Assembly: GCF_007750395.1 (NCBI RefSeq)
Contig: NZ_CP036281.1
Coordinates: 5,107,001 to 5,171,000 of the forward strand
Length of the DNA stretch: 64,000 nucleotides
Source: Polystyrenella longa
GTDB lineage: Bacteria > Planctomycetota > Planctomycetia > Planctomycetales > Planctomycetaceae
Direction: 5' to 3'
The notes beneath the pieces were generated by a model. The model was not told the DNA's origin, ran no database searches, and was given only the letters and a program-made list of their open reading frames with translations. How positions within the stretch are numbered: the first letter of the stretch is position 1; each line of letters begins with the position of its first letter. Positions 55,545 through 64,000 of this stretch are shown here, piece by piece. A program made the translations under genes and the position numbers.

Positions 55545-56861
55545 TCAGCTATTCTGATTCGTGGGTGCCGGAGCTTTGCCATCCCGTACGGAATCCCACC
55601 AGCTACGCCACTGAACTTCGTTGTACTGAAAATTCTGATCGGTCAACGTTTTGAGCGCCGCGAGTACTTCCGGGTTCTGCTTATCCCGTTTGACATCGAC
55701 AAGCTTCGTCTGCGGTGGAGGCTGAATGCTGTTATTGTTGGAATTATCGACAATCACCCCGTAAGGTAATTGACCCGTTCTCAGTTGATACTCGATCTCG
55801 GGTGGCAACAGTGGACTGGTTCTTCCCGTCGAATAGGTTTGTCGGGGAATCGGTACAGAAACCTGATAGGTATGCGTCGTGATTAACGCGTCGATCAAAT
55901 AAGGAACGACGCGTATATCACCAATCTCTCCCAGAAAATCGCCAGATCGACGAACGACCTGATTCTCTGGATGATTCAACTGTCGAACATATTGAGCCGT
56001 GACGAATTCCAGCTTTTCGGGAGGTAAACTGTTAAACGCGTTTTTGCGTACCTGCAAACTGGAATCAAGTAATGAAAGCTCAATTAATTTCAAAACGGCC
56101 CGGTCATCATCGATTTTGGGCAGGACTTCAACCAAGAGTAACCTGAAGTCTTCTCCGTTTTCCTGTTGCAGATATTTTTCCAACGCGGGCAAAGCATCGA
56201 CAGAATTAATTGAACGAAAAGCGGCGATCCCCTTCTGTTGATAAGTCGGAGATCGATGGTTTAGCCAACCGTGCCACAGTTTCGCTTTCTTCCACCAGAC
56301 TTCACGTCGTTCGCGTTCTTCGGCCAGTTCATCAATCAATTCTTTTTCGCGTTCCGTAATGAATTTTCCCCGGTACTTCACCATACCGCGAGATTTCATC
56401 AATTCTTCCCGCTCCTGTTTTCGTGCAGAAATATCGGCCTTCGTCAGCATTTGCTGAGCACCGATATGGCTTGAATCAAGTTTGAGGACCTCTTCCAGCT
56501 GAGTTTTCCATTGAGGGTATAACTCCTGCTTCCGGCACCACTCTGCTAATTGCCAGAGATCCTCAACGGTCTGGGGGGTATTCGCCACTTTGACTTCGTA
56601 CTCTTCAACAACGACGGGCTGATATATCGTGTCCTCAATATCAACAGAGGAGAACGAGACCAGGTTGCCTGACAGGGTCCGTATCTGAAAGAGCTCGGGA
56701 TCTTCGACGCTCGTTTCCGTCTCCTGTTCTTCTAACAGACCGCGTACCACTCCCCCGTTACTCAGGACCAGGTGATCGGCATAACCGGACTGGACAATTG
56801 CCAGACTGATCCCCAGACCCAGAATGATGGATTTCGCAGGTAAACGGCAATAACTATTCAT
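55545..56861 (-). CDS. Exported protein with HEAT-like repeats
   Basis: The 438 residues have a signal peptide (to about residue 28), a beta-rich start (DHLVLSNGGVVRGLLEEQETE), and then helical repeats of HEAT type from about 200, with LPALEKYLQQENGEDFRLLLVEVLPKI and VVPYLIDALITTHTYQV. The middle is rich in charged helices (KQEREELMKSRG, GKFITEREKELIDEL). Such proteins usually bind other proteins. No enzyme motif is visible. The ATG at 56861 is chosen because the signal peptide follows; the frame is open to 56903 from a TTG. It is convergent with the M20 gene. Confidence 0.62.
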   Translation of the reverse strand: MNSYCRLPAKSIILGLGISLAIVQSGYADHLVLSNGGVVRGLLEEQETETSVEDPELFQIRTLSGNLVSFSSVDIEDTIYQPVVVEEYEVKVANTPQTVEDLWQLAEWCRKQELYPQWKTQLEEVLKLDSSHIGAQQMLTKADISARKQEREELMKSRGMVKYRGKFITEREKELIDELAEERERREVWWKKAKLWHGWLNHRSPTYQQKGIAAFRSINSVDALPALEKYLQQENGEDFRLLLVEVLPKIDDDRAVLKLIELSLLDSSLQVRKNAFNSLPPEKLEFVTAQYVRQLNHPENQVVRRSGDFLGEIGDIRVVPYLIDALITTHTYQVSVPIPRQTYSTGRTSPLLPPEIEYQLRTGQLPYGVIVDNSNNNSIQPPPQTKLVDVKRDKQNPEVLAALKTLTDQNFQYNEVQWRSWWDSVRDGKAPAPTNQNS

Positions 56862-57268
56862 TAGTACATTCAGTTTGAAAGTTAATAGATAACGACTCTT
56901 CAAATTTTAGGGCATGGGCTCGGTCGAATTCAATAACTGTCTGTAATCGGTGCATTTTTCAGCTGTTTTTCGTTGGAAAAACGGTCATGATTGATCTAGG
57001 GAGCCGAAAAACAGGATTTCCCCCTCTGGCCTCGACTTATTTGATGCCTGTAAGATAGAAAACAAAACAGGCAACATGAGCAGAACTGGTAGCATACGCA
57101 AGTGAATTGCTTCACTGCCTCACACCAGTGAGAGGCTCTATTTTATTGCACACCACCCCATGCGACTGTACAGAAAGGAGTTCTGTTCAGAATCCATAAG
57201 ATCAAATTCGAGACGACTTGCTGTTAGTAACATCGTCTTCGACCCAATCGAAATCCCAGAGGTTTCTT
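56862..57268. other. Divergent intergenic region with two hairpins
   Basis: A 407-bp gap between the HEAT protein (minus) and the propeller protein (plus). A palindrome AGTGAA-TTGC-TTCACT (57101-57116) and an adjacent inverted repeat GCCTCAC-ACCA-GTGAGAGGC (57117-57136) lie near the centre. They could be operator sites or part of a transcribed leader. Neither is followed by a T tract. Confidence 0.4.
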
Positions 57269-58693
57269 ATGCTGACACGAACGTTCCTGACTATCTGTTG
57301 CCTGAGCTCGTTATTTTTTGTCGATACGGCATCTGCCCAGATGACGAATCATAACAAATCGGCGATTTTGCCCAATAAAGCACTACTCTCCCGGTACGCA
57401 CTCGAAAGAGGCGGTTGGGGCCAGGCAGTCGTCGATCCCCTCGGTGATGAAGTCCTCCACATCGCGATTGACGATGCATTGATGTATGTGCAGACCAAAA
57501 TGGGGAATATCACCGCTCTCGATCTTCAGACCGGCAAACGTCTCTGGTATTACAAATTTGGTGACCAGATCCAGTTCATGAGCCCCATGGTTAGTGACAG
57601 CGAAACTGCCTACTTCATTAGTGGCGTTCACTTGGTCGCTTTGGAAAAGTTCAGTGGCAACGAAAAATGGATGCTCCGGTTACCCGGGGCTGTCACTTCT
57701 CAAATCCTCGTCGACGAGAAGCAAATTTACTTCGGCGACGTTACGGGAATGTTCTACGCAGTCGATCTGGAGCGCACGGAAGACTTTGCTAAACGTGGTG
57801 AGCTTCCGCGATCTTCATTCGATACCATCAACTGGCGTTACCGATCGGCGGACGAGGTTCTCTTTGCTCCGGTGCGAATTGAAGAAGAAATTCTATTCGT
57901 CAGTGACGATGGTACGATGTATGCGCTTGCCCGGAGCGACAAAAAACAGTACCTGCATTTCGAAGGGGACTCCCCCGTCGTCGCGCCGCTCAGTACCCGT
58001 GGCCGACAAATCTATATGTCTGTCGCAGATCCCAGCTTGCGTCGCGACAAGCGAATCTTCTGTCTGAATGAGCGAAACGGCGAAACTCTCTGGCAACGAG
58101 TACTTACCCAACCCGTCCTGCAGCGAATGATTGTTGTGAAAGATAACCTGTTCGCAGTCCCTGTTCGCAAAGGACTGATGATGCTGCACGCCGATACGGG
58201 CCAGCGTTTCTGGCAGAACCGGGAAGCGGTTCGTTTCCTCACGTTAACCGAGTCCTTCGTTATTGCCGAAGATGCCTTGGATAATATTTTATTGATTGAC
58301 AGAAATACCGGCGAAACCCTGGGCCGTTTACCTTTAAGAGATTTTTCACTGCGATATCAGAATGAAATGACAGACCGCCTCTACGTCGCTACCAAGTCAG
58401 GACTGGTCGTCTCCATTCACGAAGAAGGTTCAGATTTCCCCGTCTTCTATCGCAATCAGGAAGAGCAGCCAATCGATCCCAAAATGGCACCCAACGCTTC
58501 CGAGCAAAAAGAAGGCGGACTGCTTGAACCCGACTCGCAAAGCGAGAAACCGGCTGAAAAGCCTGTGCCTGAGGGGAACGATCCCCCTTCAACGAACAGC
58601 TCAGCCAAACCTATTGCACCACCTGCAGACAGCGCGGCACCGGCGAATACGAACAATAACGATGATGGTTTCTTCAACTTCGACAGTAAATAA
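57269..58693 (+). CDS. Exported PQQ-type beta-propeller protein
   Basis: The 474 residues start with a signal peptide (cleaved after ASAQ) and contain repeated blades with ITALDLQTGKRLWYYKFGDQI, LVALEKFSGNEKWMLRL, MMLHADTGQRFWQN and ILLIDRNTGETLGRLPL, the pattern of PQQ/BamB-like repeats. No PQQ dehydrogenase catalytic residues were identified, so a structural or binding role is more likely. A Pro/Ser/Asn-rich tail (about 395-474) ends it. The ATG at 57269 is preceded by AGAGG; the frame opens at 57218. It ends in a bidirectional terminator. Confidence 0.72.
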   Translation: MLTRTFLTICCLSSLFFVDTASAQMTNHNKSAILPNKALLSRYALERGGWGQAVVDPLGDEVLHIAIDDALMYVQTKMGNITALDLQTGKRLWYYKFGDQIQFMSPMVSDSETAYFISGVHLVALEKFSGNEKWMLRLPGAVTSQILVDEKQIYFGDVTGMFYAVDLERTEDFAKRGELPRSSFDTINWRYRSADEVLFAPVRIEEEILFVSDDGTMYALARSDKKQYLHFEGDSPVVAPLSTRGRQIYMSVADPSLRRDKRIFCLNERNGETLWQRVLTQPVLQRMIVVKDNLFAVPVRKGLMMLHADTGQRFWQNREAVRFLTLTESFVIAEDALDNILLIDRNTGETLGRLPLRDFSLRYQNEMTDRLYVATKSGLVVSIHEEGSDFPVFYRNQEEQPIDPKMAPNASEQKEGGLLEPDSQSEKPAEKPVPEGNDPPSTNSSAKPIAPPADSAAPANTNNNDDGFFNFDSK

Positions 58694-58757
58694 AAAAATG
58701 GCCGTCTTTTTCTAACGTCGATTTAATCAGCGACGAAAAAAGCCGGCCATTTTTTAT
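58694..58757. terminator. Bidirectional terminator
   Basis: A long hairpin with outer arms AAAAAATGGCCG and CGGCCATTTTTT, and inner arms CTTTTT/AAAAAAG and CGTCG/CGACG. A- and T-tracts flank it on both sides, so it can end both the plus-strand propeller gene and the convergent minus-strand lipoprotein gene. Confidence 0.85.
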
Positions 58758-58771
58758 TATCCTTCGGCTCG

Positions 58772-59821
58772 TTACTTAAAAAGCCAACTGTCGATGCGAC
58801 CGGAGGACGCGGAGTTACCGCCCTGCTCAGCTCCCCAGCTTAATGGACGACCTTGAACGGGAATGTTCTGCCCTGCGGATGAACCGTGCCCAAACGAGGG
58901 GCTGGTTCCCGAAAGAGGCTGGATCCCAGCGAGCTTTCCTCCCTGCTCGACTTCATAGCCGAGTTGTTGGTGTGGAGCAAATCTTTGTGCGGCAGGTCCA
59001 TTTGGACGTTCTGCCGGTACTGGCTGCGGTGATGCCGGAGGAGCGGCAGGAGGAATGGTAGTCGGTTTCGTGCTTGTGCCGGGAGCAGGAGCAGGAACTG
59101 ACAGTGGGCTCGGTGCTGTCCTCGGAGAATTTTCCGCTGGTTGGGCTAAACTGGTCCCGGGCAGAGTACTGCAGTTGGGGGCAATTAAATCACAGCCCGG
59201 CTGTCGGCAGCAGTTGGATTGGATGTTGCAAATCTCATGTTCAACAGGGAGTTGACATCGTTGGCATTGATCGCCGACGAAAGTGACACCTGCTCCACTG
59301 GCACAGACATTGTCACATCCGCAATCGAGTGTGCTACGGATGAAGTCCTGTCGGCTGCGTACATAGTTGCAATGTTGAACACCACGCATGTAAGCATGCT
59401 GAACGCCCGCATGATATCCTGAATACCACTCTTCGACTTTCGCGGCCCCTTCCGGACAACGGTATTTCTCGGCCCAGTATTTAGAGGGAGGTGCGGGAGG
59501 AAGTACCCCTTTGCCACCTTCTGCGATGTCATCAAAAGCTTGTTCAAATCCGTCTTCATAATGACCGGAGAACTCACATTGGGTCGCCCGACCAAGTTCA
59601 TCAAGCGTTTTTCCCGCCAGGCGTCTGGCCGCTCCATCCATCCCGGGCAGACAACAGCTGTCAAAGGTGGCACACTGTTGCTCTTCGGTACAGGAATCAC
59701 AGCCCTGCATCGTCACGCCCGTAGTTGAATAGGTATGTGCCGTTGTTTGGCAACCAGATTGGCTGAAACAAAGTCCGGACAGAATTCCAGCAACCAATAG
59801 AGGGAATGAGGAACGTTTCAT
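58772..59821 (-). CDS. Cys- and Pro-rich putative lipoprotein
   Basis: The 349 residues have a signal peptide with a lipobox-like SQSGC, then many Cys (CDSCTEEQQC, CCLPG, CGCDNVCAS, CQRCQLPVEHEIC, CCRQPGC) and a Pro/Ala/Ser-rich C-terminal half of about 130 residues ending in a Gly-rich stretch. The N-terminal half also has HYEDGFEQAFDDIAEGG and YWAEKYRCPEG. No family recognised. A surface-exposed, disulfide-rich lipoprotein is a plausible guess. The ATG at 59821 is followed directly by Lys-Arg, as a lipoprotein signal needs; the frame continues to 59872. Confidence 0.6.
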   Translation of the reverse strand: MKRSSFPLLVAGILSGLCFSQSGCQTTAHTYSTTGVTMQGCDSCTEEQQCATFDSCCLPGMDGAARRLAGKTLDELGRATQCEFSGHYEDGFEQAFDDIAEGGKGVLPPAPPSKYWAEKYRCPEGAAKVEEWYSGYHAGVQHAYMRGVQHCNYVRSRQDFIRSTLDCGCDNVCASGAGVTFVGDQCQRCQLPVEHEICNIQSNCCRQPGCDLIAPNCSTLPGTSLAQPAENSPRTAPSPLSVPAPAPGTSTKPTTIPPAAPPASPQPVPAERPNGPAAQRFAPHQQLGYEVEQGGKLAGIQPLSGTSPSFGHGSSAGQNIPVQGRPLSWGAEQGGNSASSGRIDSWLFK

Positions 59822-60170
59822 AGTGACCGTTTCGTCCTTGAAAGCGGATTGATAACTTGTGTTTCCAAACAAGCATAGCCACGGCTAAACACACATTGTT
59901 TCGAAACTCGCTGATCCAGTCTGCGAATTCGCTTAGTGGATATGAGGACAACGGCAAACTGTCGATCCTCGAAATCCTAATTCGCGGGAACCTCTGCCGA
60001 CAATTCCTCCGTGAAGGCAACAGAAGTCTCTGTTCTCGTTATCGACCCCCTACAGAATGAAGTCGATTCTTTTCAGTCAGGTACGGTTCAGACCTATCAG
60101 GCAACTCAGGTACATCAACACGACTTGGCAAACCTTAACGGTTAGCGAGAGTTTCCCAGCGATCGTGAGC
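59822..60170. other. Intergenic region, no gene recognised
   Basis: About 350 bp between the lipoprotein gene and the GGDEF gene. Both are on the minus strand; no hairpin or small gene was recognised. Confidence 0.4.
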
Positions 60171-62384
60171 TTAGATACTTCCCAGATAGGCACGCAGGCT
60201 ACGGATGATCTGTCTGGCACGGATTTGGAATTTTTCTGCAGAGGGAGGCTTCACCGCTGGGGTGACTGTTACTTGAATCTCGGAGACTTTATGCCCTCCT
60301 TGCTTGCGACTCTGGCTGTCGAACTCGAGTCGCATCTGAACTGGTTGACGCTCGGGAGATTTCCCCCATCCACTCAACATCCCGGAGCGACCGACTTTCA
60401 TTAATACCTGTTCCGAATCGACTTCTTTCAGTACAGCGTGATTCTCTTCCAAAAATGCTTTCAATTTATAAACGATCATATCCGCGCTGGTGCAGGCGGT
60501 AATCGTTTGAATATGCTCCATGGCATTCACAGAGATTTTTTCGGCCGGCTTACCTTCGACCACTTCCTCGCTCTGCTCCAGCCGAGTCAATGAGCAAACT
60601 CGATTCCGGCCGGTTTCCTTGGCTTGATACAGAGCCTTGTCGGCTCGTCGAACGACATCATGAACAACGTCGCCAGTCTCAATTTGCGCTACACCGAAAG
60701 AGGATGTCACTGTGGCACGGGGTAACCCACCAACCGAAGCATGCTCGATGGCAAGTCGAAAACGGTTCGCTTTTTGAATGGCCATTTCAAAATCTGTATT
60801 CGGACACAGCACGACAAACTCTTCTCCACCATATCGGCCCACAACTTCACCAGAATAAGTTTCTGCCTCAAGTAACCTGGCAAGATCAATCAACACGCGG
60901 TCCCCAACGGCATGCCCATGAGAATCGTTGATCGACTTGAAGTAGTCGACGTCGAGAAAAATGGCGCTGAATATTTCTTTTTTGCCCTTCTTATCGAAAA
61001 GCTGAAACATCGACTGCAGCTGACGTTCCAGTTCGCCTCGGTTGGCGATTTTGGTCAGAGCATCCCGGCTGGCGGCAAGCTTGAGTTGCTGCATCTCATC
61101 GCCACCACTTTTTTCGACGGTCTTCTGGTTAAAGAGAATTTCCAGCACTCCAAGGATCTGATTTTTTTCGCCCACGATCGGTATCGATTGAACTTCAAAT
61201 TCATCCAATAGTTCACTCTCATTCATCAAGTAATAAGTGCTTAATACCGACTTCTTGCTTGAATGGGCTAGTAATAATGCCTGATCCTCAAGACCGATCT
61301 TTTTTCGTTTCTCGCTGTAATAGGTCAGCAACTCTGGATTCCAATCGATATGGATCATTTCATTCGCTGATCTCCCGGTAAGCTGCTGCATCCCCTGGCT
61401 CCACATGACGATGTCCATCTTGCGGTCGACCAGATAGAAGCCGCTGTAATGCTCATCCAGCGAGGCCAGATACTGCATGATCTGGTGAATATTACGTTCG
61501 GCCAGAATTGATTCGCGTGTTTCCTTCAACTGGCCCGCTGGAATTTCATTTGTCGCCCCTTCCTTATAAATCATCTGGGCAGCCGCATCTTTATCCACCC
61601 AACTTTGCAGTGCGGAAACGACAGCGCCATCAAACCTGGCAGGTGATTGCTCGAATAGGATCTGAATTGCATCGGCGTGAGACTTACCGGAACGGTAAAC
61701 CTGGCTGCTGCGTAAAGAATCGTAGGCGTCGGCGACGGTCAGAATGCGAGCACCGAGGCTGGTGTTCGACAGAGAGTTGTTCTGCAACAGCTTTTTAATA
61801 ATCTGGGCCCGTTCCGCTTCAACTAGAATCGTGATAATTGAAAGTGGAATTTTGAATGCCTGGAGAAGACAACTGGCGTTGAATAAATGCCGACTCATCA
61901 ATTCCCGCTCAATGGGATTCAGACGACCTGGCTTGTTGAGTATATGTTGAGGTACTGAGATTTTGCCGAAATCATGTAACAGAGCCGCCACTTCCATTTC
62001 TCGTTGCTGGGCTTCATTCCATCCCAACTTGCTCGCAATTTTCGTGGAGATCAGGGCAACTCGTTGTGAGTGCAAGTAGATGTAAGGATCGTAAGAGCGA
62101 AGTGCCGATAAGAGGACACTAAGCAAAGATTTCGATACCTGATTTTCCTGATTACCCTCAGAAGGCTTATTATCATCCCCGATCCCTAATCTACGTCTTT
62201 CTTTCTGCTCACTATTTTCGCCGCTAAGTGAGGCGAGGTGAAACAGAGTCACCAGTTCAGAAGAAGTCCCCGATCGACGGACCGCCACATTCGCGTTTGT
62301 GCGGTCGATCGCAATTTCCGGCGAGACCATTTGATTAGAATCGGCGGAAGCAACAGATGACGTTTGAGTTTCTTGACTGGTCAT
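60171..62384 (-). CDS. GGDEF protein with degenerate HD-GYP domain
   Basis: The 737 residues have an HD domain (about 95-280; metal motif HD at 137-138 in LLHDFGKISVPQHILNKPG), a PAS-like region (about 300-430), and a GGDEF domain with an intact active site GGEEF (519-523) and typical DALTKIANRGELE and FLDVDYFKSINDSHGHAVGD. The HD part keeps ARILTVADAYDSLR, but the HHExxDGxGYP loop is replaced by VEAERAQIIKK. It should make cyclic di-GMP but probably cannot degrade it through this domain. A C-terminal 130 residues of unknown fold follow. The ATG at 62384 is the start. Confidence 0.86.
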   Translation of the reverse strand: MTSQETQTSSVASADSNQMVSPEIAIDRTNANVAVRRSGTSSELVTLFHLASLSGENSEQKERRRLGIGDDNKPSEGNQENQVSKSLLSVLLSALRSYDPYIYLHSQRVALISTKIASKLGWNEAQQREMEVAALLHDFGKISVPQHILNKPGRLNPIERELMSRHLFNASCLLQAFKIPLSIITILVEAERAQIIKKLLQNNSLSNTSLGARILTVADAYDSLRSSQVYRSGKSHADAIQILFEQSPARFDGAVVSALQSWVDKDAAAQMIYKEGATNEIPAGQLKETRESILAERNIHQIMQYLASLDEHYSGFYLVDRKMDIVMWSQGMQQLTGRSANEMIHIDWNPELLTYYSEKRKKIGLEDQALLLAHSSKKSVLSTYYLMNESELLDEFEVQSIPIVGEKNQILGVLEILFNQKTVEKSGGDEMQQLKLAASRDALTKIANRGELERQLQSMFQLFDKKGKKEIFSAIFLDVDYFKSINDSHGHAVGDRVLIDLARLLEAETYSGEVVGRYGGEEFVVLCPNTDFEMAIQKANRFRLAIEHASVGGLPRATVTSSFGVAQIETGDVVHDVVRRADKALYQAKETGRNRVCSLTRLEQSEEVVEGKPAEKISVNAMEHIQTITACTSADMIVYKLKAFLEENHAVLKEVDSEQVLMKVGRSGMLSGWGKSPERQPVQMRLEFDSQSRKQGGHKVSEIQVTVTPAVKPPSAEKFQIRARQIIRSLRAYLGSI

Positions 62385-62711
62385 TGAGGGGAATGTCCTG
62401 GCAGCAAGTGAAAACTTGCAGCACTTTCCTGGGAGAGATTAATTAACCGAATTGATTCCCCTGACCCAGAGGTCAACTGAGGTTTCAGTGGAATCGCTGC
62501 GAGCATTAGCTATGGAAAGCTAGCTCGCCGCTCGAGTGAGTCAATGTCTCCCACTTCGGTCGGAACAATCTCCCGAGTAAGCATAGATCGGTCACAACGA
62601 TTATGACGATCAGATAGCATCCCGGCTACTGCGCATGACTTCTGACCATTGAGCAGAAAGGCCGGAAACGAGTCATTCCCCTCTTTTCTGTGGCCAACCG
62701 CCCCACATCGA
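62385..62711. other. Intergenic region, no gene recognised
   Basis: A 327-bp gap. A small palindrome GCAAGT-GAAA-ACTTGC near 62405-62417 is the only structure seen. No gene. Confidence 0.4.
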
Positions 62712-64000
62712 TCAGGATTCGTATTTCTTCAACCGACTGTAGAAAGTGCTGCGAGGCATACCGAGTAGGCGAGCCGCCTGCGCTTTATTTCCACCCGTTT
62801 GAGCGAGGGCATTCTGAAGCATTTCACGTTCATTCTCATCAGCCATTTCTCGGGCCTGAGGCCACGAGGACCCGCTGGACTGATCCGCAGAGTCGTTTAC
62901 AGAAGAGTATTCCAGCTTTCTTGGTGTCGTCCGCATCACATCAATCACATCTCGTGGAGTCTGCACCTGAAGCATACGAGGCAGATCCTTCAGCTGGATT
63001 TTATCGGAATCCGCCATGACCACCGCCCGTTCGACCACGTTCTCCAGTTCACGAATGTTGCCCGGCCACGGATAATTGACCAATTGACCTAACGCCGCTT
63101 CGTCAAAGCCGGTCACTTCCTTGCCTGTTTTGGATCGAGATTTTTCCAGGAAGTGCAGAGCCAACTCGTAAATATCTTCCATCCGTTCCCGCAACGGAGG
63201 AAGCGCAATGCTGATGACATTCAGACGGTAATAGAGGTCCTCGCGGAATTTACCTTCTTCGATCAGTTTTTCAAGGTTTTGATGCGTTGCCGTTACCAGA
63301 CGGACATCAACCTCCACGGTACGTGCTCCGCCAACAGGCTCGAATTTTCGCTCCTGAAGAACACGTAACAATTTAATTTGCACCTCGAGTGAAATATCAC
63401 CTATCTCGTCGAGGAACAATGTCCCCCCATGGGCCGCTTCAAATCGACCAATCTTGTCTTTATGAGCCCCAGTGAAGGCCCCTTTAACATGCCCAAAGAG
63501 TTCGCTCTCCAATAGACCGGCAGACAAGGCGGCACAATGCACACTCACCATCGGTTTTTCGCGACGAGAACTGTTGTCATGAATGACGCGGGCCAGTAGT
63601 TCTTTACCAGTTCCACTTTCCCCCAGGACCAGTACCGACGAATTACTGTCGGCCACTTTCTTAACGGTTTGAAGTACCTGTATCGTAGCAGGGCTATTCC
63701 CGATAATGGAATCTCGCTGTAACGAACTCTCTACCGGTTGCGCTTCCAATGCGGCGATTTTGTGGTCTTCTCGATTAATCGCCAGTTCCGCCTGCATCAT
63801 TGCGATTTGGCGTTCCTGGGAAGAGATCTTCTCTACCTTTAACTTCAGGTCGTCATTCAATCGGCTCAGGTCCTGATGCAGTTTAGCTCCATGGAGTGCG
63901 ATGTTTGAAATCTGCGCCAGGGCTTCAATAAATGTCAGGTCTTCGGCGGTAAACGCACCCGTGTTTTTCTTGTTTCCTAACGCGACAATCGCCTTACCGT
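62712..64000 (-). CDS. GAF-domain sigma-54 activator (N-terminus off the window)
   Basis: The coding frame is open through the window edge. The part seen (429 residues plus) begins with the end of a GAF domain ([26 protein letters not shown]) and a coiled linker, then a sigma-54 AAA+ domain with GESGTGKE, a canonical GAFTGA loop, [12 protein letters not shown] and a Fis-type C-terminal helix-turn-helix ([23 protein letters not shown]). It is thus an FhlA-like activator. It lies 327 bp upstream of the GGDEF gene on the same strand. No start codon is in the window; a TTG at 63860 is internal. Confidence 0.88.
   Translation of the reverse strand, partial: GKAIVALGNKKNTGAFTAEDLTFIEALAQISNIALHGAKLHQDLSRLNDDLKLKVEKISSQERQIAMMQAELAINREDHKIAALEAQPVESSLQRDSIIGNSPATIQVLQTVKKVADSNSSVLVLGESGTGKELLARVIHDNSSRREKPMVSVHCAALSAGLLESELFGHVKGAFTGAHKDKIGRFEAAHGGTLFLDEIGDISLEVQIKLLRVLQERKFEPVGGARTVEVDVRLVTATHQNLEKLIEEGKFREDLYYRLNVISIALPPLRERMEDIYELALHFLEKSRSKTGKEVTGFDEAALGQLVNYPWPGNIRELENVVERAVVMADSDKIQLKDLPRMLQVQTPRDVIDVMRTTPRKLEYSSVNDSADQSSGSSWPQAREMADENEREMLQNALAQTGGNKAQAARLLGMPRSTFYSRLKKYES

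Noticed and set aside
1-64000. CRISPR arrays, insertion sequences, tRNA or rRNA genes
   Set aside because: No direct repeats with spacers, transposase motifs or cloverleaf patterns were recognised in the gaps; a computed search could still find a weak tRNA.

Overview
The window looks like a chromosome segment of a planctomycete, probably of the Planctomycetales. The signs are a secreted protein with a Planctomycetes/Verrucomicrobia-type heme-binding domain (1-2365), many exported proteins of unknown function, weak Shine-Dalgarno signals, a eukaryote-type UDP-sugar pyrophosphorylase and an NHLRC2-like protein. Assignments are by reading motifs; no database search was possible. I see no rRNA, tRNA, CRISPR array or insertion sequence.

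Layout. 1-9.4 kb: the end of a large multidomain secreted protein on the minus strand, a ComB-like phosphatase, an envelope group on the minus strand (recO, a BamD-like lipoprotein, lptE), a secreted DUF442 phosphatase-like protein, a small zinc ribbon protein that may start at AUC, and a DUF368 membrane protein. 9.5-20.8 kb: membrane and unknown proteins, purE-purK, a DUF1573 protein and a thioredoxin-NHL protein. 21.1-24.7 kb: the translation block rpsB-tsf-pyrH-frr, with terminators after tsf and frr.

24.8-37.4 kb is the most interesting region. A membrane histidine kinase and an NtrC-type response regulator overlap by 8 bp on the minus strand. Divergent from them is a four-gene set: dabA (DUF2309), two antiporter-like membrane subunits, and a SulP anion transporter whose C-terminus looks like a fused SbtB/PII-like domain. 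A canonical sigma-54 promoter (28953-28967) precedes dabA. Two perfect CTGCA-N6-TGCAG dyads lie 21 bp apart about 240 bp upstream of the expected transcription start. The same arrangement, one perfect and one degenerate dyad 21 bp apart about 210 bp upstream of a near-consensus sigma-54 promoter, precedes an EIIA-Ntr-like gene next to the regulator gene. I infer a single regulon: inorganic carbon uptake under a dedicated two-component sigma-54 enhancer system, plus a phosphotransferase-type regulator.

37.5-64 kb: aroE-like and ilvD genes, a GAF-type sigma-54 activator with an altered GAFTGA loop, a UDP-sugar pyrophosphorylase, a SpoU methyltransferase, asnB, several secreted unknowns, an exported AmtB with its own predicted sigma-54 promoter and a structured leader, an M20 peptidase, HEAT-repeat and PQQ-propeller proteins, a GGDEF protein with a degenerate HD-GYP domain, and a third sigma-54 activator cut by the window edge. 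Sigma-54 control is a recurring theme: three activator genes and three predicted promoters.
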